Origin: Poronia punctata
Lineage: Eukaryota; Ascomycota; Sordariomycetes; Xylariales; Xylariaceae
Assembly (NCBI GenBank): GCA_022579005.1
Contig: MU401651.1
Location: 1 to 64,000, forward strand
Length of the DNA: 64,000 nucleotides
Direction of reading: 5' to 3'
This document shows positions 1-14,239 of this stretch, one piece after another. Each line of letters begins with the position of its first letter. Position 1 is the first letter of the stretch. The position numbers and the translations under genes are program-made. Under the pieces are notes generated by a model. It saw only the letters and a program-made list of their open reading frames with translations, did not search any database and was not told the DNA's origin.

Positions 1-3000
1 ACTTTTATTTAATATTTTTTTTAAAATTAATAAAAGTAATAATAAAAAGCTTTTATATTAATAAAATAAGCTATACTAAATTACTAAAGCTATAAGTAAT
101 GCGCACTATAAGCTTGCTAAAATAAATAAATAGCAGCTATATAGCTGCTATCTTACAAAACAGCTTTAAGCTTTTTATAAAGATAATAAAAAATACTAAG
201 CACTAAAAGACTTTAACTTAGACCCTTAAACTACTAAGAGTGTTTTTTAAGTAAACAAGCCTATTAATAAACTAAATCTAAACCCCTTAGTAATAAATAA
301 CAACTTTGCTTTAAATCTTTATAAAAACTATAATTATGTTAATAGCTTTTTTAAACTAATAAATATTAACGCAGTAGCTATTAACTGCACCTACAAGGCT
401 AGTATAATGCAAGATTAACTAAATGCCCTTATTTATAACACGTCCCTTTTCCAAGAACTTAGCCAAAACTACTTATATAATAAGTTTTTATTTTTAGCCT
501 CTTAAAGGCTACAGCTTTAAAGAAAAAAGTTAAAACAACTGCACTTAAGCATTGCGCTAGCTTTTTACCTAGTCTTTTTGTTTTTTTTTTTTTTTTTAAT
601 AAACCTGTTTTTTGTTTTTATTTTCTTTTAGTTTTTACTTTATTTACTGTTTAAAATTAATAGCTTGCTTGCTAATAATAATGTGTATTTTACCTATTTT
701 TTTATTTTTTTTGCAAATATTTTTATTTTCTTTTATAACAATTAAATAATTAAAGCTATTTAAAAGATAACTTAATGCTTTTTAAAACTTGTTTTTTTAT
801 ATTATATATAAAAAATTAACGCAATGCCCTCTTTATTATAATTTTTTCTTGCTTTTTTGCTTTAATACTTTGTACGCTTACTAAAACTTACTTTTAAAGC
901 CTTGATCTAGAAAATGTTTATAAGTTAGCTTTATAAAAGTATTTAATATAAGTATAAAAAGAGGTAAGCACTTTTTAAAGCTAATAGCAAACTTAGCATT
1001 TTTTGTTAGTTAAAATATTGCAAAACGCTAAATTTTAGGCAGTTTTTTGCTAAAGTTGTAAAAAGTGCACAATAAGCTTTAAATTATAAAAGCATAGTTA
1101 TTATAAAACTTGCTTTAAAGCTTAGAATTTAAAATATACTTAAAGAATAGCTATATACTAAATCGGCTTTTTATATTAGATTTAATAAAACGCTTTTTAT
1201 ATTAGGTGCAAAGCACAATGTTTAGCAGCTTTTTTTGCTAAATTAAAAAAGCTTTATATTTGCGTTAATTTTGTAGCAAGCGTATAAAGTACTTGCCTTA
1301 TAGCTTGCTGTTTTTGCTTTTAATATAAATTAGCTTTGCTTTAAAATTTTCTTATTTTGCTAAACCTTTAATAATTTTAATAATGCGTTTTAAAGCGCTG
1401 CTAGCAATATAAAAAAATAAGTATACTAGCTACTAAACATAGTATTTTTATATAATACCGCTAACAACTTTAAGTTATAAAGCGCTAAGCATTTATTTAC
1501 TATTAGCTTTTACTTTACTATAAAAAAATTAATAGGTTACTTTTACTTTTTGCTATTTTAAACTAAAAACGGTTTTTTTATTTACTTTAGCAACTAGCTA
1601 AGCTTTGTTTATTTTACTTAGCAACTTTAGTAACTACTGCACATATGCAATATTAGTACTAAGGTTGTTGCTTATTTATATGTTTATAAAAACTTTAAAT
1701 AAATTAATTTTTAGGCATTTTAAAGGCAGCATAATAAAGCGTGTTATTAATTTTAAGTAAATAAAGTAATAAAAAAGAAGTAAAAAAATAAAGCTAATAA
1801 GAAAAGAAAGGTTAATAAAAGAAAACTAACTATACTACTTCCTCTTTTTTTTTTTACTTTAAAAAAGCTATAGTAATAGGTTTTAATAAGGCTTGCTTGC
1901 TTAATAAATTATAAGGTATAAGGTATAACTTTAGTTACTTAAACTAGTAGGTTAACTGCTAAAAGTTGTTTAATTTAAAAAGCAAAATAGGTATAAATAA
2001 TTAGGTAAGAGTTAATTTACTTATGCTTGCAACTTTTAGCAATAAGAAAAATTTTTTAAGTCTTTTTTGCTTTAATTTATTATAAGCAAAAAAACCTAAA
2101 GAAAATTCTTATTTTATTTTAAAAAGCTGTAAGCAATTAGCTTACTTTTAAAAAAAAAAAACCTATAAACCTGCTTTTACCTTTAGTCTTTTTCTATACT
2201 TATACAACCTCTTTTTAAATTTTTTTTATTTTTTTTTACTTTTTTATTTTTTGTTTTATTATAGCATAGCTTTTATTATACATAATTAATTAGTTGCCCT
2301 TATATAAATAAAGCACTTATAGTTTAAAAAGGCTTAAAAAACAAGATTTAAAGTCTTGCTTGCTATTATATATAGCTAAAATGCTTTGTTCCTACTTTTG
2401 AAAATTTAGCGTTTAATATATAAATATATTAACGCGCTTTTACGTTATATAAAGTTATAAGGATTTAAAAGCAAGGATAATGCTAGCAATACTAAAATTA
2501 ACTAATTGCTATTAAATAAAAAACGCTTAAAATTTATTTCTTAGAAAATGTAGCAAGAAAAAATATTTAGTTTTTAGCTTAGTATATTAGTTAAGTATAA
2601 TAAACGTAAGTAGCTTTTAAAAAGTAAAATAATAGCAGGCATTTAATTAATTTTAGGCAATAAACCTAATATTTTGTTTAAAAATACCTTTAGCTAGGTT
2701 ATAAGTATAAGTTAAAACCCTAGGCCTTAATATATAGGTTACTACTTTAAAAAGCTATTAAAAATAAGGTATAAAAAAGAAATTAATATAAAGCTTTTTG
2801 TTATAAAAGGATATATTAGCAGCAATTATTAGATACTTATTATTATTAACCTTTATGCTTTAAGAGCCTATATATTTAATTTTTTAAAAAGGGTTTTTTT
2901 TAAAAAACATAAAGAGGCAATACGCTTATTAATAAAGGCCTAGCTAAGCAACACATATAAAATGCCTTAGCAATACTACGTTATCTTTTTTTATAACTAG

Positions 3001-4850
3001 TCTAATAACTAGTTATATAAGTACTTTTGCTTAGTAACGCTAATTATCTTATAAAGTGCTTTATAAAAAGCAATTAATATATAGCGCAGTAGCGTAGCAA
3101 GCAAAAATTTATTAATACTTATTTTAGCAGTTTTATAAATAGCGACTTAATATAAAGTCCTTGCAAACTAAAAAAAACTTGTTTAAAAGCTTTAAATTAA
3201 AATAAAGCTTATTAACTACTTGCTAAAAGCCTTAAAGTCTAAGCCTTAAATCTTTGTTTTAAATAACGCAAACTAAGACCCTTTATAATATTTACTTAAA
3301 AAAATTTACGTTTTATAACTGTACTAAAAAAGCCTTATTTTTTTATAAACAAAGCAAACCTTTAATTTTAATACAAAAATGCTATTGCTAAAAAAGCTTA
3401 ATACTAACAGCTTTTATAGCTTAGCAAACCTTTATAACAATAATAGTAATTTATTATAGTACTAATATAAGCTACTATAATTAGTTAATACTAATTTTAA
3501 AATTAAATAAAAAAAATAGTTATTAAATAATAAAGTAGCAGTTACCTTAGCACACTTTATAAAAAACTATTACCTTACTGCCTACCTTAGGCTTTTTATA
3601 GTAATAGTAAAACTTATATAAAAAGTATACTTATTAAAAGTATAGTAGCAAAGCAAGGTTACTTAAAATTGCTAATAAAAGTAAAATGTGTGCTAATAAT
3701 AGCTTTAATTTTTTATACTAAAGGTTTATAAACAAGTATATTAGTATAGTTTAATAGTTAATTATAAAAATTAAGTAGCCTATATTTTTAATAGCTTAAT
3801 AACGTTAAATAAAAGCGTGTAGCAAATTTTTAAAATGCTAACTATGCTATACTAAAATATATTTAATACAATGCTCTCCTTTTAAAAGGTTAAAGTTTTT
3901 TTTTTTTTAATTTAGTAAAAAGGTTAAAAATATAAAATGCTTAGCATTTTTTATATAGTTTTCTTGTTTAAATAGCTAAATTAACTAGCTTTGTTAACTT
4001 TAAGTATGCTTAGCAACTATTAGCAACATAATACTTAAACCTTTTTAAATACGCTAAAACAAACAGTAAAAATTTATTAAACTAATATAAAAAACAAGCA
4101 AAGCTAAAATTAAGCTAAGGCCTTCTAAGCCTAGACACTAGGCTTAATAATATTAAGACTAGGCAAACTCTAGTTATAAAGCACTCTTAGGCCTTTATTT
4201 AATTAGCAAACTAATATAAAGTCTTTGCTGCTATTAATAAAAAAAGCAAAGTTTATAAGCTTTTTATTTAATTTGCTTATAAAGATAATTGCATTAAAAA
4301 AAAAGCTTTTTATTAATAGCTTATATAATATTACATTACTTTTTTTAATTTTTAATATAAAAAAGGCACGCTATTATAAGTTTTATTATAAGCTTTATAG
4401 TACTTAAGTAAAAGTTAAAAAATATAAACCAAAATTAACTTTTTAAAATATTATATTTTTATAAGTTAAGCAAAGCTTACTAAAAGTGTTTACTATACAA
4501 CTAAGTCTTAGTTAAGCTAATGCTTTTTATTATAAAGTTAATAAAACTTTTGCTTAGTATACAAGCTAACCTTAACTTATTTATTTTAGTAATTAAAAAG
4601 GCTAAGCATAGTACTATATAAATATAAAAGCACTTAAAGCAGCTATAGCTAAAAAAAAAGCTAGACAACCTAATTGCGCAACTATTAAAAAGCCTTAATA
4701 GTTACGTTAAAAGCAGCATACTAAACTTTTAATAGTACTAAATAATTAAAGACAGCTAGTAAGATAATCTAAGCCTTATATTAATTAAAGGCAGCTATAC
4801 ATATTTTTTTATTTTTATTTTTTACGTTAATTTATTTAGCTTTAAAGTGC
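1..4850. repeat. AT-rich RIP-degraded repeat block, moderately mutated part
   Basis: Very AT-rich DNA with stop codons in every frame and no open reading frame that looks coding; the longest (4225-4407) is a low-complexity Lys/Leu/Ile run expected in such composition. Scattered stretches keep more C and G than the block to the right, so mutation here seems milder or the source repeats older. Conceptual translation around 2.6-3.7 kb gives long protein-like stretches broken by stops, but I could not name the family. Most likely remains of one or more transposons. Confidence 0.75.
4126..4146. repeat. Short perfect inverted repeat
   Basis: Two 9-base arms (TAAGCCTAG and CTAGGCTTA) separated by a 3-base spacer (ACA) form a perfect hairpin. 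The arms are GC-richer than the surrounding RIP-decayed DNA. Function is unknown; it may be a remnant of a repeat terminus. Confidence 0.5.
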
Positions 4851-5215
4851 TAAGAACAGCGACCTTTTTAGCTAAGGAAGATTGCAACGTAATTAGCATA
4901 TATGCTTATTGCGCCTTACGTTATAAGGTAGCTGTAAGACAAAAAGGAACTAGCTTGTTTTTTATCTTTATATATATAGCTATTATTTTGCATTACTTTT
5001 TAAACCTAAATATCTAGCTATTTATCGCATACCTAATATACTAAGTTATGCTTTTTAAAATACCTTTATAAAGCCGTAATCAATACAAAGCCCTTAAAAC
5101 CTAGTCGATGCGTCTACTCTAGCTAGACCTCTTTTAGTGTAAAGTTAGAGTGATCTTTAAAAATCTTTAATTTTATCGCAATATACGTACATTTACTCCT
5201 TTAAAAATCTAAATA
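4851..5215. repeat. Less-mutated patch, possible LTR remnant of the neighbouring Gypsy element
   Basis: A patch that keeps noticeably more G and C than either side, including the stretch at 5101-5155. It lies directly upstream of the plus-strand Gypsy relic whose reverse transcriptase is near 6.9 kb, which is where a 5' LTR would be expected. I saw no second copy downstream, so the LTR assignment is only positional. Confidence 0.25.
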
Positions 5216-8200
5216 AAAAAACCTATTAGTTAATCTTAGTACTTTTATTTATATATTTTAGTTTGCCTATACTTTAACGTACTTAAAACTACTATTTATT
5301 TTAATATAAGCATAAGCTAAAATATTATTACTTAAAACTTATTAAAAATAACTAAACACTTTATTCAAAAACAATTAAGCAAGGTTTAAAGTATTAGCAA
5401 AAGTTATATTAAGTATACTAAATAAGCTACCTTGCAAATATATATAGTAAGATTAAATAATATTAAAGAAAATAAATAGATTAGATTTATAATATTAGCA
5501 TAAGTTATTAAAAATACTATAAAACCCTATATATTGTTAAAAACAAATTTTAGCAACACTTATAAAGCTAAAATTAATTTTAAAACCTAATTAATTAGCT
5601 TTAACGCTATAAAAAGATTTAAAACTCCTTTTAAAATCTAACTACGCTTATATCCTTGCATTTAAAAGGTAACTTTAGCTTAAAAAGTAATCTTAAGCCT
5701 TAAAAAAACCTTACTAGCACCTACTTTATATAAGTTATTACTTTTAAATAAAAATTTTACTTTTAATTTTAGCTACAAAAACGCAATCTTTTTATTTATA
5801 AAATTAATAACTTTAAATATTATTATTATAGCTAACTTTTTACTTAAACTAAAAAAAGTTAAATAAAATACTTAAGTAGGCACTATTAATAAACAAATAA
5901 AAACTAAAGTATAAAAAGCTACTTAAAAAGGTTATTTAAAAGCAATAGCTATAGCTACGGTTTTATTATAAATACTATCTTTTATAAAAGCTTTTAATAA
6001 AATAAAAGTTATAAGCAAAGTATTAATTAAGTACTTTATTAGTATAAGTATTTTTAACTAACCCTTATACGCAGTACTAGCTACTAAAAAATACTTTATT
6101 TTAAGTAAAAAGCTATAAAACGCTATAACTTAACTAAAAGTTATAAAAGTATTTAATACTTAAACCTTTAAAGATAAAAAAAACTAAGCTAAAAAAAGCA
6201 ATAAAAACAAGAAAACAGCTAATAAACGTCCTAAAGTAACTAAATTTCTTTTAATTATAAAAATTTAAAAGCTTTTTAAAAAAAAAAAGATTGCTAGACT
6301 AAATAGCTAATCTATTTACGCTAAAACTAACGCTATAGCAAGTAAAATTCTTTAAATTTTAAAAGACTTTTTAAAAATCTAAACTAATTAAAGCATTATA
6401 AACATTTTAAAAAACAACTAAATAAAAATACTATTAGTAAATAATTAGTAATAAACAAAATTAAATAGCTAACTTTATTTTTTTAGTATAAAAAATAAAA
6501 CAATAGTTAATAAAGTGTTTAATAAGCTTTATAAACAAAATAAAATAAAATAGGTTAACAAACTAAGCCTTTTTGCTTACTTAACATTTATAGCATATTA
6601 TTAAATAAAAAAAAAAGTTTAAACTAAACTTATAATAAACTTATAAGCTTTTAATAAAATAGCAGTTTTTAATAACTATTTACTACTACTTTAATTTAAA
6701 GTAATTAAATTAGTATGTAAAAAAAAATACGTTATTATAGTAAACGCTATAGCGTTCTTTTATTAATTTAAAGTGCATCTAGACTATAAAAATAAATTTA
6801 CTATAGTAAGCTTTTAAAGTTTAAAACGCTTAACTATTATACTTATAAGCTTTTGCAATTTACTTGCGTATATTTAAAAGTTTATAAATAAAACGCTAAA
6901 ACTATACTGCTTATTTTGCTAAGCTTTTATTAACAATATTATAATATTTTTAAATAATAAAGCTAGTTACTTAAAGCACCTTTATAAAATATTTAACTTT
7001 TTTAAATAAAAACGCATTTTAATATTTTTAAAAAAATTGTTTTTAAAATACTTTTTAGTTAAATTGCTAAGCTTTTATGTCGATTTTTTTAAAATAATAA
7101 TAACTAAATATTAGTTAGCAGCCTTTTAAAACCTAGCTTTTTTAAACAACTTAAAAGCTTTAAAATAATACTTTAAAAGCAGCGGCTTTTTTTAAACACT
7201 ATTGCTATACTATGCCTAATGTGCAGAACTTTTATAAAAGCAAAAAACAGCTTTATTAAATAAAAGCTGCAAAAGAAAAAAAGTTATAAATAATAACCTA
7301 AAAAAGTAGTAAGCTTATATTTAATTAACTTATTTTAAGCTAATAAAGGTTAAAATAAAGTTTTTTTAAGTAGTACAAAATTTAATATATAAGCATACTA
7401 TTTTTAAGCACTACAATTTAGCTAAAATACTTTTTATATAAGTTAACGCTTTACTAAAAAAAAGCTTTAAAGTTATATTATTTTATACTAAAAAAAAGTA
7501 TAAATAATAGCTTAAAGCAATTATTTTAAATATCTAAGTAAAACTTATAATGTTTTTAAGCTGTTTGCTTTTATAGCTAGAATTAAAATATAAACTTTTA
7601 AAAATAAAAGTAGTTTACGTTATCTAAGCTTATAAATAGCTAAAAACTATAATTAAAGCATTAAATAACTTTATAGTAGTACTTATAAACTACTTTACTA
7701 CTAAAAGCATTTTTAACTAAATTAATTTTAATATAGCTTTAATAAATTAAGTAAATAAAAAACTAGTTAACGCTTTAATTTATTTATTATAATATAAACT
7801 ATAAACTTACTATATACTAAAACAGCTTAATTTTATACTTAACGCTTTAAGCTATTTTTAAAACGTTATTAATAAAATAAATAAAAATAAAAAAGTAGTT
7901 TAGTTAAATAAAAAGCCAACTTTTAACTAAGTATAGTTAGTTATAAAAACTATTATTATAATAAACTTAAAAATAAAAAAGAAGTTTAAAAAAAATATAA
8001 AAAAGACTTAAAATATAGCTAGATTTTTTAACAAGTTTAAAAAAAAAATAATAAAAACGTTGTTAACTTTTTTAAGCTAAGCTATTCTTTTATAATTATT
8101 AATAAGTTAATATATAATGTTAATTAAAAAAATAACTAGCAGCTATATATTTTAAAAAACTTTATTAGTACGTTTATAGCTACTACTTATAATAATAAAC

Positions 8201-9800
8201 ATTACTTTAAAAAACAACATATGCTATAAAACCTAAAGCAATATTTAATTTAAAAAAAAACAAAACTAGTTAAAAAGTATATTAATTACTATAACACTTA
8301 TAAGCTTTATATAATATTATAAAAAAAACTATATAGCTTATACTAAGCTACTTAACTAGTAGACTTTTAACTTATAAAAACTATTATTATTAACTTTATT
8401 ATAAAACTTTTAAAAGTTAAATTAACTAACTTACTATAAAAGTTAAAAAAATAAAAATATTTTAACGCTTTAATAATAGTTACTTATATTATATTTAAAA
8501 AGTTATTATTGCTACTAAGTAATATAAAGTATACTATAAAAAACTAAGCCAAAGTATTTACTTAAGCTGCTTTAACTACTAACTAAAGTGCTTTTTTAAA
8601 TATTATCTTAAATTAAAACCAAAAATTTACTTTAGCTTTTTAAAAAAGACTTTAAAAAGGTTTTAAAGCTAGGCTTTTAATATTAACAGCTTATTACTTA
8701 TAAACTAATAAAGCATTAAAGCAAAAAAATTAAATAGTTAAAATAGCTATTTATTTTTACTATTTTAAATACCTAAATTGTAAATAAATTAACTTACTGC
8801 TAGCTTTATAATAAAACTTAAATAGCGCATATTTTAAAACAATTAAAACCTTAGCATATAAACTACTTTTTAAATTTTAGCTCTTTAAATTTAATAATAT
8901 AATTACGTAATCTAAAAGCTTATTAAAATTAAACTTAAATATTTTAAATACTATTTAAACTTATTTATATTAAAATATTAAGCTAGCTATAAACTTTGCT
9001 ACTACTTAAGCTAAGCAATATTATAATAAAAAGTATAAACTTATTAAGTTTAATATAAAAAATAAAGTTTACTTTTAGCTATATTATAGCTACTATTTAC
9101 TTAAATAATTATTTTAAAAGTACTTATAATAGCGCGTAAGCCTATAAAAAGTAAAAAAAAAATTAAAAAACTAGCTTATAAAATTAACTTTTTTAAAACT
9201 TTTAAAATTTACCTAGTTATTTTTATAGCTTACCTATTTTTTAAATAAAAAAAAAAAAACTTATTTTACAAGTTTATCCTAGCTTTTAATCTTATTTAAA
9301 ATAACTAGTTAAATTAAAACAAAGTAAAAGATTTATTTAAAGTTAAAACTATTTTAAACTATTGCTTAAATTGCTTTAAAATAAAATACTAGTACTTAAT
9401 TAAATAAAAAAAGTATAGTTATAAAGATAACTAGTAGCGCTTAAAGTAGCAACTACGCAATATAAAAGTACTTATTAAAAAATACTAAGTTTAAAAAAAA
9501 AGTAAACCGAAAATAAAAAAAAAACTACTAATTAGCTTAGCTACATTTAGTATAAACAACTTTAAAAAGTAAAGAAAATAAAAAAAGTATAAAAATAAAA
9601 AAATTTGCCTTTGTTTATATTTATTAAAGTTAACGCTAATTTTTTAAGTAGCTAGTATTTAATATAATATATTATAAAAAGATTTAAAAAATAGGGTCTT
9701 ATAGCTTATAAATTAAATAGCTAGATTAAATAAAGACTAGTGCACTAAAGTTAATTAGTTAAGTTATAATTAATTAACTTAACCTTGCTAAATTCCTTTC
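5216..9800 (+). mobile_element. Decayed Ty3/Gypsy-type LTR retrotransposon (RIP-inactivated)
   Basis: In the plus-strand frame covering about 6720-7010, translation with stops shows a Gypsy reverse transcriptase pattern: a segment reading FKVH, then KFTIV, then AFINNIIIF at about 6923-6949. FINN at 6926-6937 occupies the place of the catalytic Y/F-x-D-D box, with both Asp codons now Asn (GAY to AAY, a G-to-A change as RIP makes). Further along, around 9.15-9.5 kb, the frame resembles the C-terminal integrase/chromodomain-like tail of such elements. The 5' and 3' limits are not defined. The element cannot make protein. Confidence 0.6.
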
Positions 9801-12800
9801 TTTTACATTATTAATTTACAAAATTTACTATACTACTTTATAGTTTTTTTTACCACTAAGTAAAAAAAAAATAGCTTTAAAAATACTAATAAATTTAAAA
9901 ATTTTATTATAAACTATTATTATAAAGTTAGTAACTAGGTTAAAAAAATTAAAAGTTATTTTAAAAATGCTAGCACTAGCAATAATATTAAATACTAATA
10001 AATTTAAGTATAATTTAGTATAATTTAATATATTTTATAGCGTAGATTTAATAAATAAACATTAATATTGCTTTTATTTTTTATATTTTATTATTATTAT
10101 TTACGTTTTTATTATTTTTATTTTTTTTAATATTTTTTTATATAGTTTATATAATTATTTTAATATATATAGTTTATTAAATTTAATTAAAAATAAAATA
10201 GCTATTATAAAATAAATTAAAAAAGCTATAAATAAATAAAAAAAGTAATAGCAAATTTACTAGTTAACTAAAAAGCTTAAAAAGCTTATTATTACTTATT
10301 TAATATTAACTACTTTATAATACTTTTAAATTTAGCTTTATTTTTAATAAATTTAATAATAAAGTATTATATTTATATATATATAATAAATATAATATAA
10401 CATTATTTAAACTACTAGTTTTTTAAATAACAAAGCTAATAAGAAATTATGTTAGTAGCTATTAAAGCAATATATAACGTAATAAAATTAGTAGTTAAAA
10501 AGCTAATTTAATATTTAAAGTGCTTTAATAAGTTATTTATAAAGTTTATATAGTTTATATTTATTATTAAATATAAAACGTTTTTAATTAATAAGCTAAA
10601 AAGCTTTTTAAAAGCTTTTAATAGTAATATAATAAATAATAATATAAAGTTAGTATTATAAAAAGCTATACTAGCTTTTAAAGCTATATAGTTAGTAAGT
10701 AATATAGCTATATAGCTTTGCTAATAATATTAACTTAGTTAAAAAGTATTAATAAAATAAAAGTAGCTTTATTAAAAAAGTAAAAAGTAAAAAAGCTTAT
10801 TATTAAAAGCTATAGCTATATTAATTAACTTTAGCTTTATTACTATATTGTTAACTAAATTATTAATATTAAATAAAGTTACTTTTTAGCTTTTATAGCG
10901 TTTAAAACTTTATAAAGGCTTTATTTTAATAATTATAGCTTTTATAACTTTATTACTACTTTTATTAGCAATAGCAGCTTGCTAGTTTTTAATAAAAGTA
11001 AATTTAATATTTTAAGCTATATAAAGTTAATAATACTTATTTAATAAGTTTATTAGCAGCATTTTTTTAATAGTTATACTTTAAAAAATAGCTATTAACT
11101 ATATTTTTATATTACCATTATTAATATAATAATAATATAAACTTTTAAAATAGTAAAATAAAAACCTTTTTATTAATATAATTATAACATTTTAAGCTAA
11201 GTTAACATTAAAAGTATTTAGCAAAGTTTTAATAAACTTTTTAATTAAATAAAAAAGTTTTTAAAAAAACTTTTTATAGCATAGTAAAATAGTATTATAT
11301 AAGCTTTTTTTTAATAGCTAAACTTAAAAAAAATAAAGTATATAATAAAGTAAAAAGTTTAAAAGTAAAATTAAGTATAAAAATATTTTAATTTTGCTAA
11401 AAAATAAGTATAGCTAATAATAAATTTTTATACTAAAATTGCTTTAATATTAATAATGTTTTTTAAAAATAGTTTATAATATATAAGTTAGCTTAGTTAA
11501 AAATAATATATATTTATATAATATATATAAAAAGTATATTATATATTATTTTATATAAAAATATAATAAAAATCTATATATTTTTTATACTTTTGTAAAC
11601 ATTAGTATTTTAGCTAATATAAGCACTATAAGCGTAATTATTATAAGCATTTTTTTTAAAGTTAACTTAAAAAAATAAGTAATAAAAAAAAATGCTATTA
11701 TTTTTGCTTTTACTTATAATTATTATTATAATAGCTTTATTACTAATATTACTAAGTTTAGTATAAATATAAAGCAATAAAGTAGTTAAATATAAAGCTA
11801 CTAGCTATATAGTACTTTGTTAGCTTGCTTTAATTTTTATATAAATAAGTTTAAAAGTAAAGCAGCTACTAAAAATATTATTAACGTATATATTAACTTT
11901 AGTAAATATATTATTATAGCTTTTTTTATTGCTAAAGTAATTTTAATAAACTTAAAATTTAAGGTTTAAATCGTTACTTATAATAATAAGTGCTTTTTTT
12001 TAAAAAAAAATATAAAATTTATTTACTTTTTTATTAATTAGCAACTTTATAGTGCTTAATAAATTAACTTTTAAAAAATATAATAAAAGCTTTACTAAGC
12101 TTAAAAAAGTAAAGTTAATAAAGCTATTAGTAGCTTTAAAATATTTACTTATAAAAGCTACTTTATTAGCTAAAAAGCTTAAAAAGCTTAGTAAAAGTAG
12201 CTATAATACTAATAAATTAAAAAAGCTATAAAATTTATTACTAAAGCTTTTAAATTTATTAAGTTAAATAACTAATAAAGTAATAAAAAGTAATTTATAC
12301 GTTTTTAATATTTTTAAAGCTTTAGCAAGCTTTTTAATTAGTTTTTTTTAGCTTATAAGCTTATAATATAAAGCTTTAGCTTTAGCTTTAGCTTTAGCTT
12401 TAGTTTTAGCTTTAGCTTTAGCTTTAGCTTTAGCTTTAGCTTTAGCTTTAGCTTTAGCTTTAGTTTTAGCTATATTCAAGGTTGTTTTATAAAGTAATAT
12501 TATAATTTCTTTATTAGTAGAATTATTAAATTAAATAACTGTTAATTTAAACTTTATATAGCTAAGTTAATGCTTTTTAAGCTAATTTAGCTAGCTTTTA
12601 TATTATAAAATTAATTACTAAGGTTTAATTAGTAATAAAAGTAGTAATAAAAGTGTAGTAAATGTTATTAGCAATATTTTTAATATTTTTATATATAAAA
12701 TTAGCTTTATATAAGTTAAAGTTTATAACTATAAAAAAACTAGTGTGCTAGTTATTTATATTATAATTTTAATAGTAATTAGGCTGCCTTTATAGTATTT

Positions 12801-12950
12801 AAAGTAGCAAAGGCCGCTTTAGCACGTTTTTTAGCTATAACCTTTAAAAATATTGTTTTAAGCAGTTATATAGCTTTAAAAAATGCAAAATTTAGTTAGA
12901 AATAGTAGAAAATATAAAAAAATTAAAAAAGTAAAGTAGTTAGAAAAAAT
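9801..12950. repeat. Heavily RIP-degraded AT-rich sequence without recognisable gene
   Basis: Almost entirely A and T, with remaining C and G mostly in GC dinucleotides (AGCT, TAGC, GCTT). No coding frame, RNA gene or terminal repeat could be recognised. GC content rises abruptly at about 12,950-13,020, marking the edge of gene island 1. Confidence 0.7.
12371..12470. repeat. Hexanucleotide tandem array (GCTTTA)n
   Basis: About sixteen consecutive copies of the six-base unit GCTTTA, interrupted by two variant units in which GC reads GT (giving TTTAGTTTTAGC). The variants differ by C-to-T, as RIP or ordinary deamination would give. The unit differs from the usual fungal telomere repeat TTAGGG. 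It sits inside the AT-rich block about 0.5 kb from its right edge. Confidence 0.85.
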
Positions 12951-14239
12951 AGTACACTGCAATTTAGCGCAGTATAGCTCTACTGACACTTTGTTTAAAA
13001 ACGACTGTAGGTAAACATGCTATGGACGACCTTGGCTATTAGGTATTTGTATTATTACAATAGCTGGATTTACCTAGCCGTCCTCGTATGGAGTCGATAT
13101 TAGGACGTAGATGACTGACGGACATCAACTTGATCAAAATCATAAGTAGATAGGTTGGTTTACGAGTCTGGGCTGTGCGATATGTTTGTCAGGATACGTG
13201 TGGATACTGGGAAATGAGGTGCTGAACTGCATAAGATGACATCCTATTCTAGCTTAGCTTGAATTTGAGGTTATTCACGTCGAATTTGGGATGAAGAAAA
13301 GGGCTGGACAGGAGATGGACGACATTATGCCGCGATGGTTTGTGACGGCAAGAGGAGTCATGTTAACGGTTGTAGCCATCGCTGATTTGTGACTTGTCTA
13401 GCGGCTGTCTACTTCGTCTTCTCACAGCGATATCTGGGTCATGGAAGCATGAGGTCCACTACCGAGTGTAGGGGATCTTATCAATCTGATCTTAGCGATC
13501 AAACGCAGCGATCGAATCATTTCCATCTTTGGTCAAGGCAGTTTTGGTCGTTTTGGTTGAGTCGCTTACATGGTCACATAACGTGGAAGATGATATGCGG
13601 CCATGGTTATGACGCAGCTAATGATTGAGGAGCATGCGTACATATGCCGTCTCGAAAATGCTGTTGTTGTATCAGAGATGGAGAATATTGAGATATAGTG
13701 AATTGAGGATGGTTACGGGTGTTTGATGGATGAAATGCTTGACTCTGATGCGATTTCCCCGTCGGCATGGGTCCACGTTATCGGGCGATTAGGGACCGAG
13801 CCGAACGATCCTTGTCATTACTACTTTACCTACCTCATTGTAGTGTAGCTGCCTGCTGACAGCTTGTCTTGCTGGTTGCATTTCGAATTGGTATCCTTGG
13901 AGAGGGAAATATGCTTAGACCGGCTCTTTTAAAGCTGGTGCTTATAATCAATAAAGGATGTGAGGTGCAAAGAGATGAATTACGATACCTCCAACTGACA
14001 ATTGAGAATACCAACTTGATTCAGCTCGATTACCTGCTCAGTTTCTATAACGCTAGTCCCGAACGGGTATAAATATACCCCCCTCGGTAAGTCGCTTGCT
14101 AAATTTACCCAGACTATGGGGACCCTGATGATCACCTTTTATACCCCTCCAAATGTTATGCGATAGGAACCTTTGTTCGTGTCCTTGGTAAAACTGCCTT
14201 AACGTCCTAACATTAGAGGAATAAGAAGAAGTGAAAACA
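12951..14239. other. Intergenic: left edge of gene island 1 and upstream region of the ARA2-like gene
   Basis: Normal base composition, but no open frame here resembles a known protein or shows convincing coding bias. The 13389-13628 frame is short and unremarkable. The last few hundred bases must carry the promoter and leader of the plus-strand dehydrogenase gene; no clear TATA box was identified. Confidence 0.6.

Noticed and set aside
4225..4407. A 60-codon ORF in the AT-rich block
   Set aside because: It is a Lys/Leu/Ile/Phe low-complexity product typical of AT-rich DNA, with no supporting features.
12371..12470. Possible interstitial telomere repeat
   Set aside because: The unit GCTTTA does not match TTAGGG or a simple RIP derivative of it.
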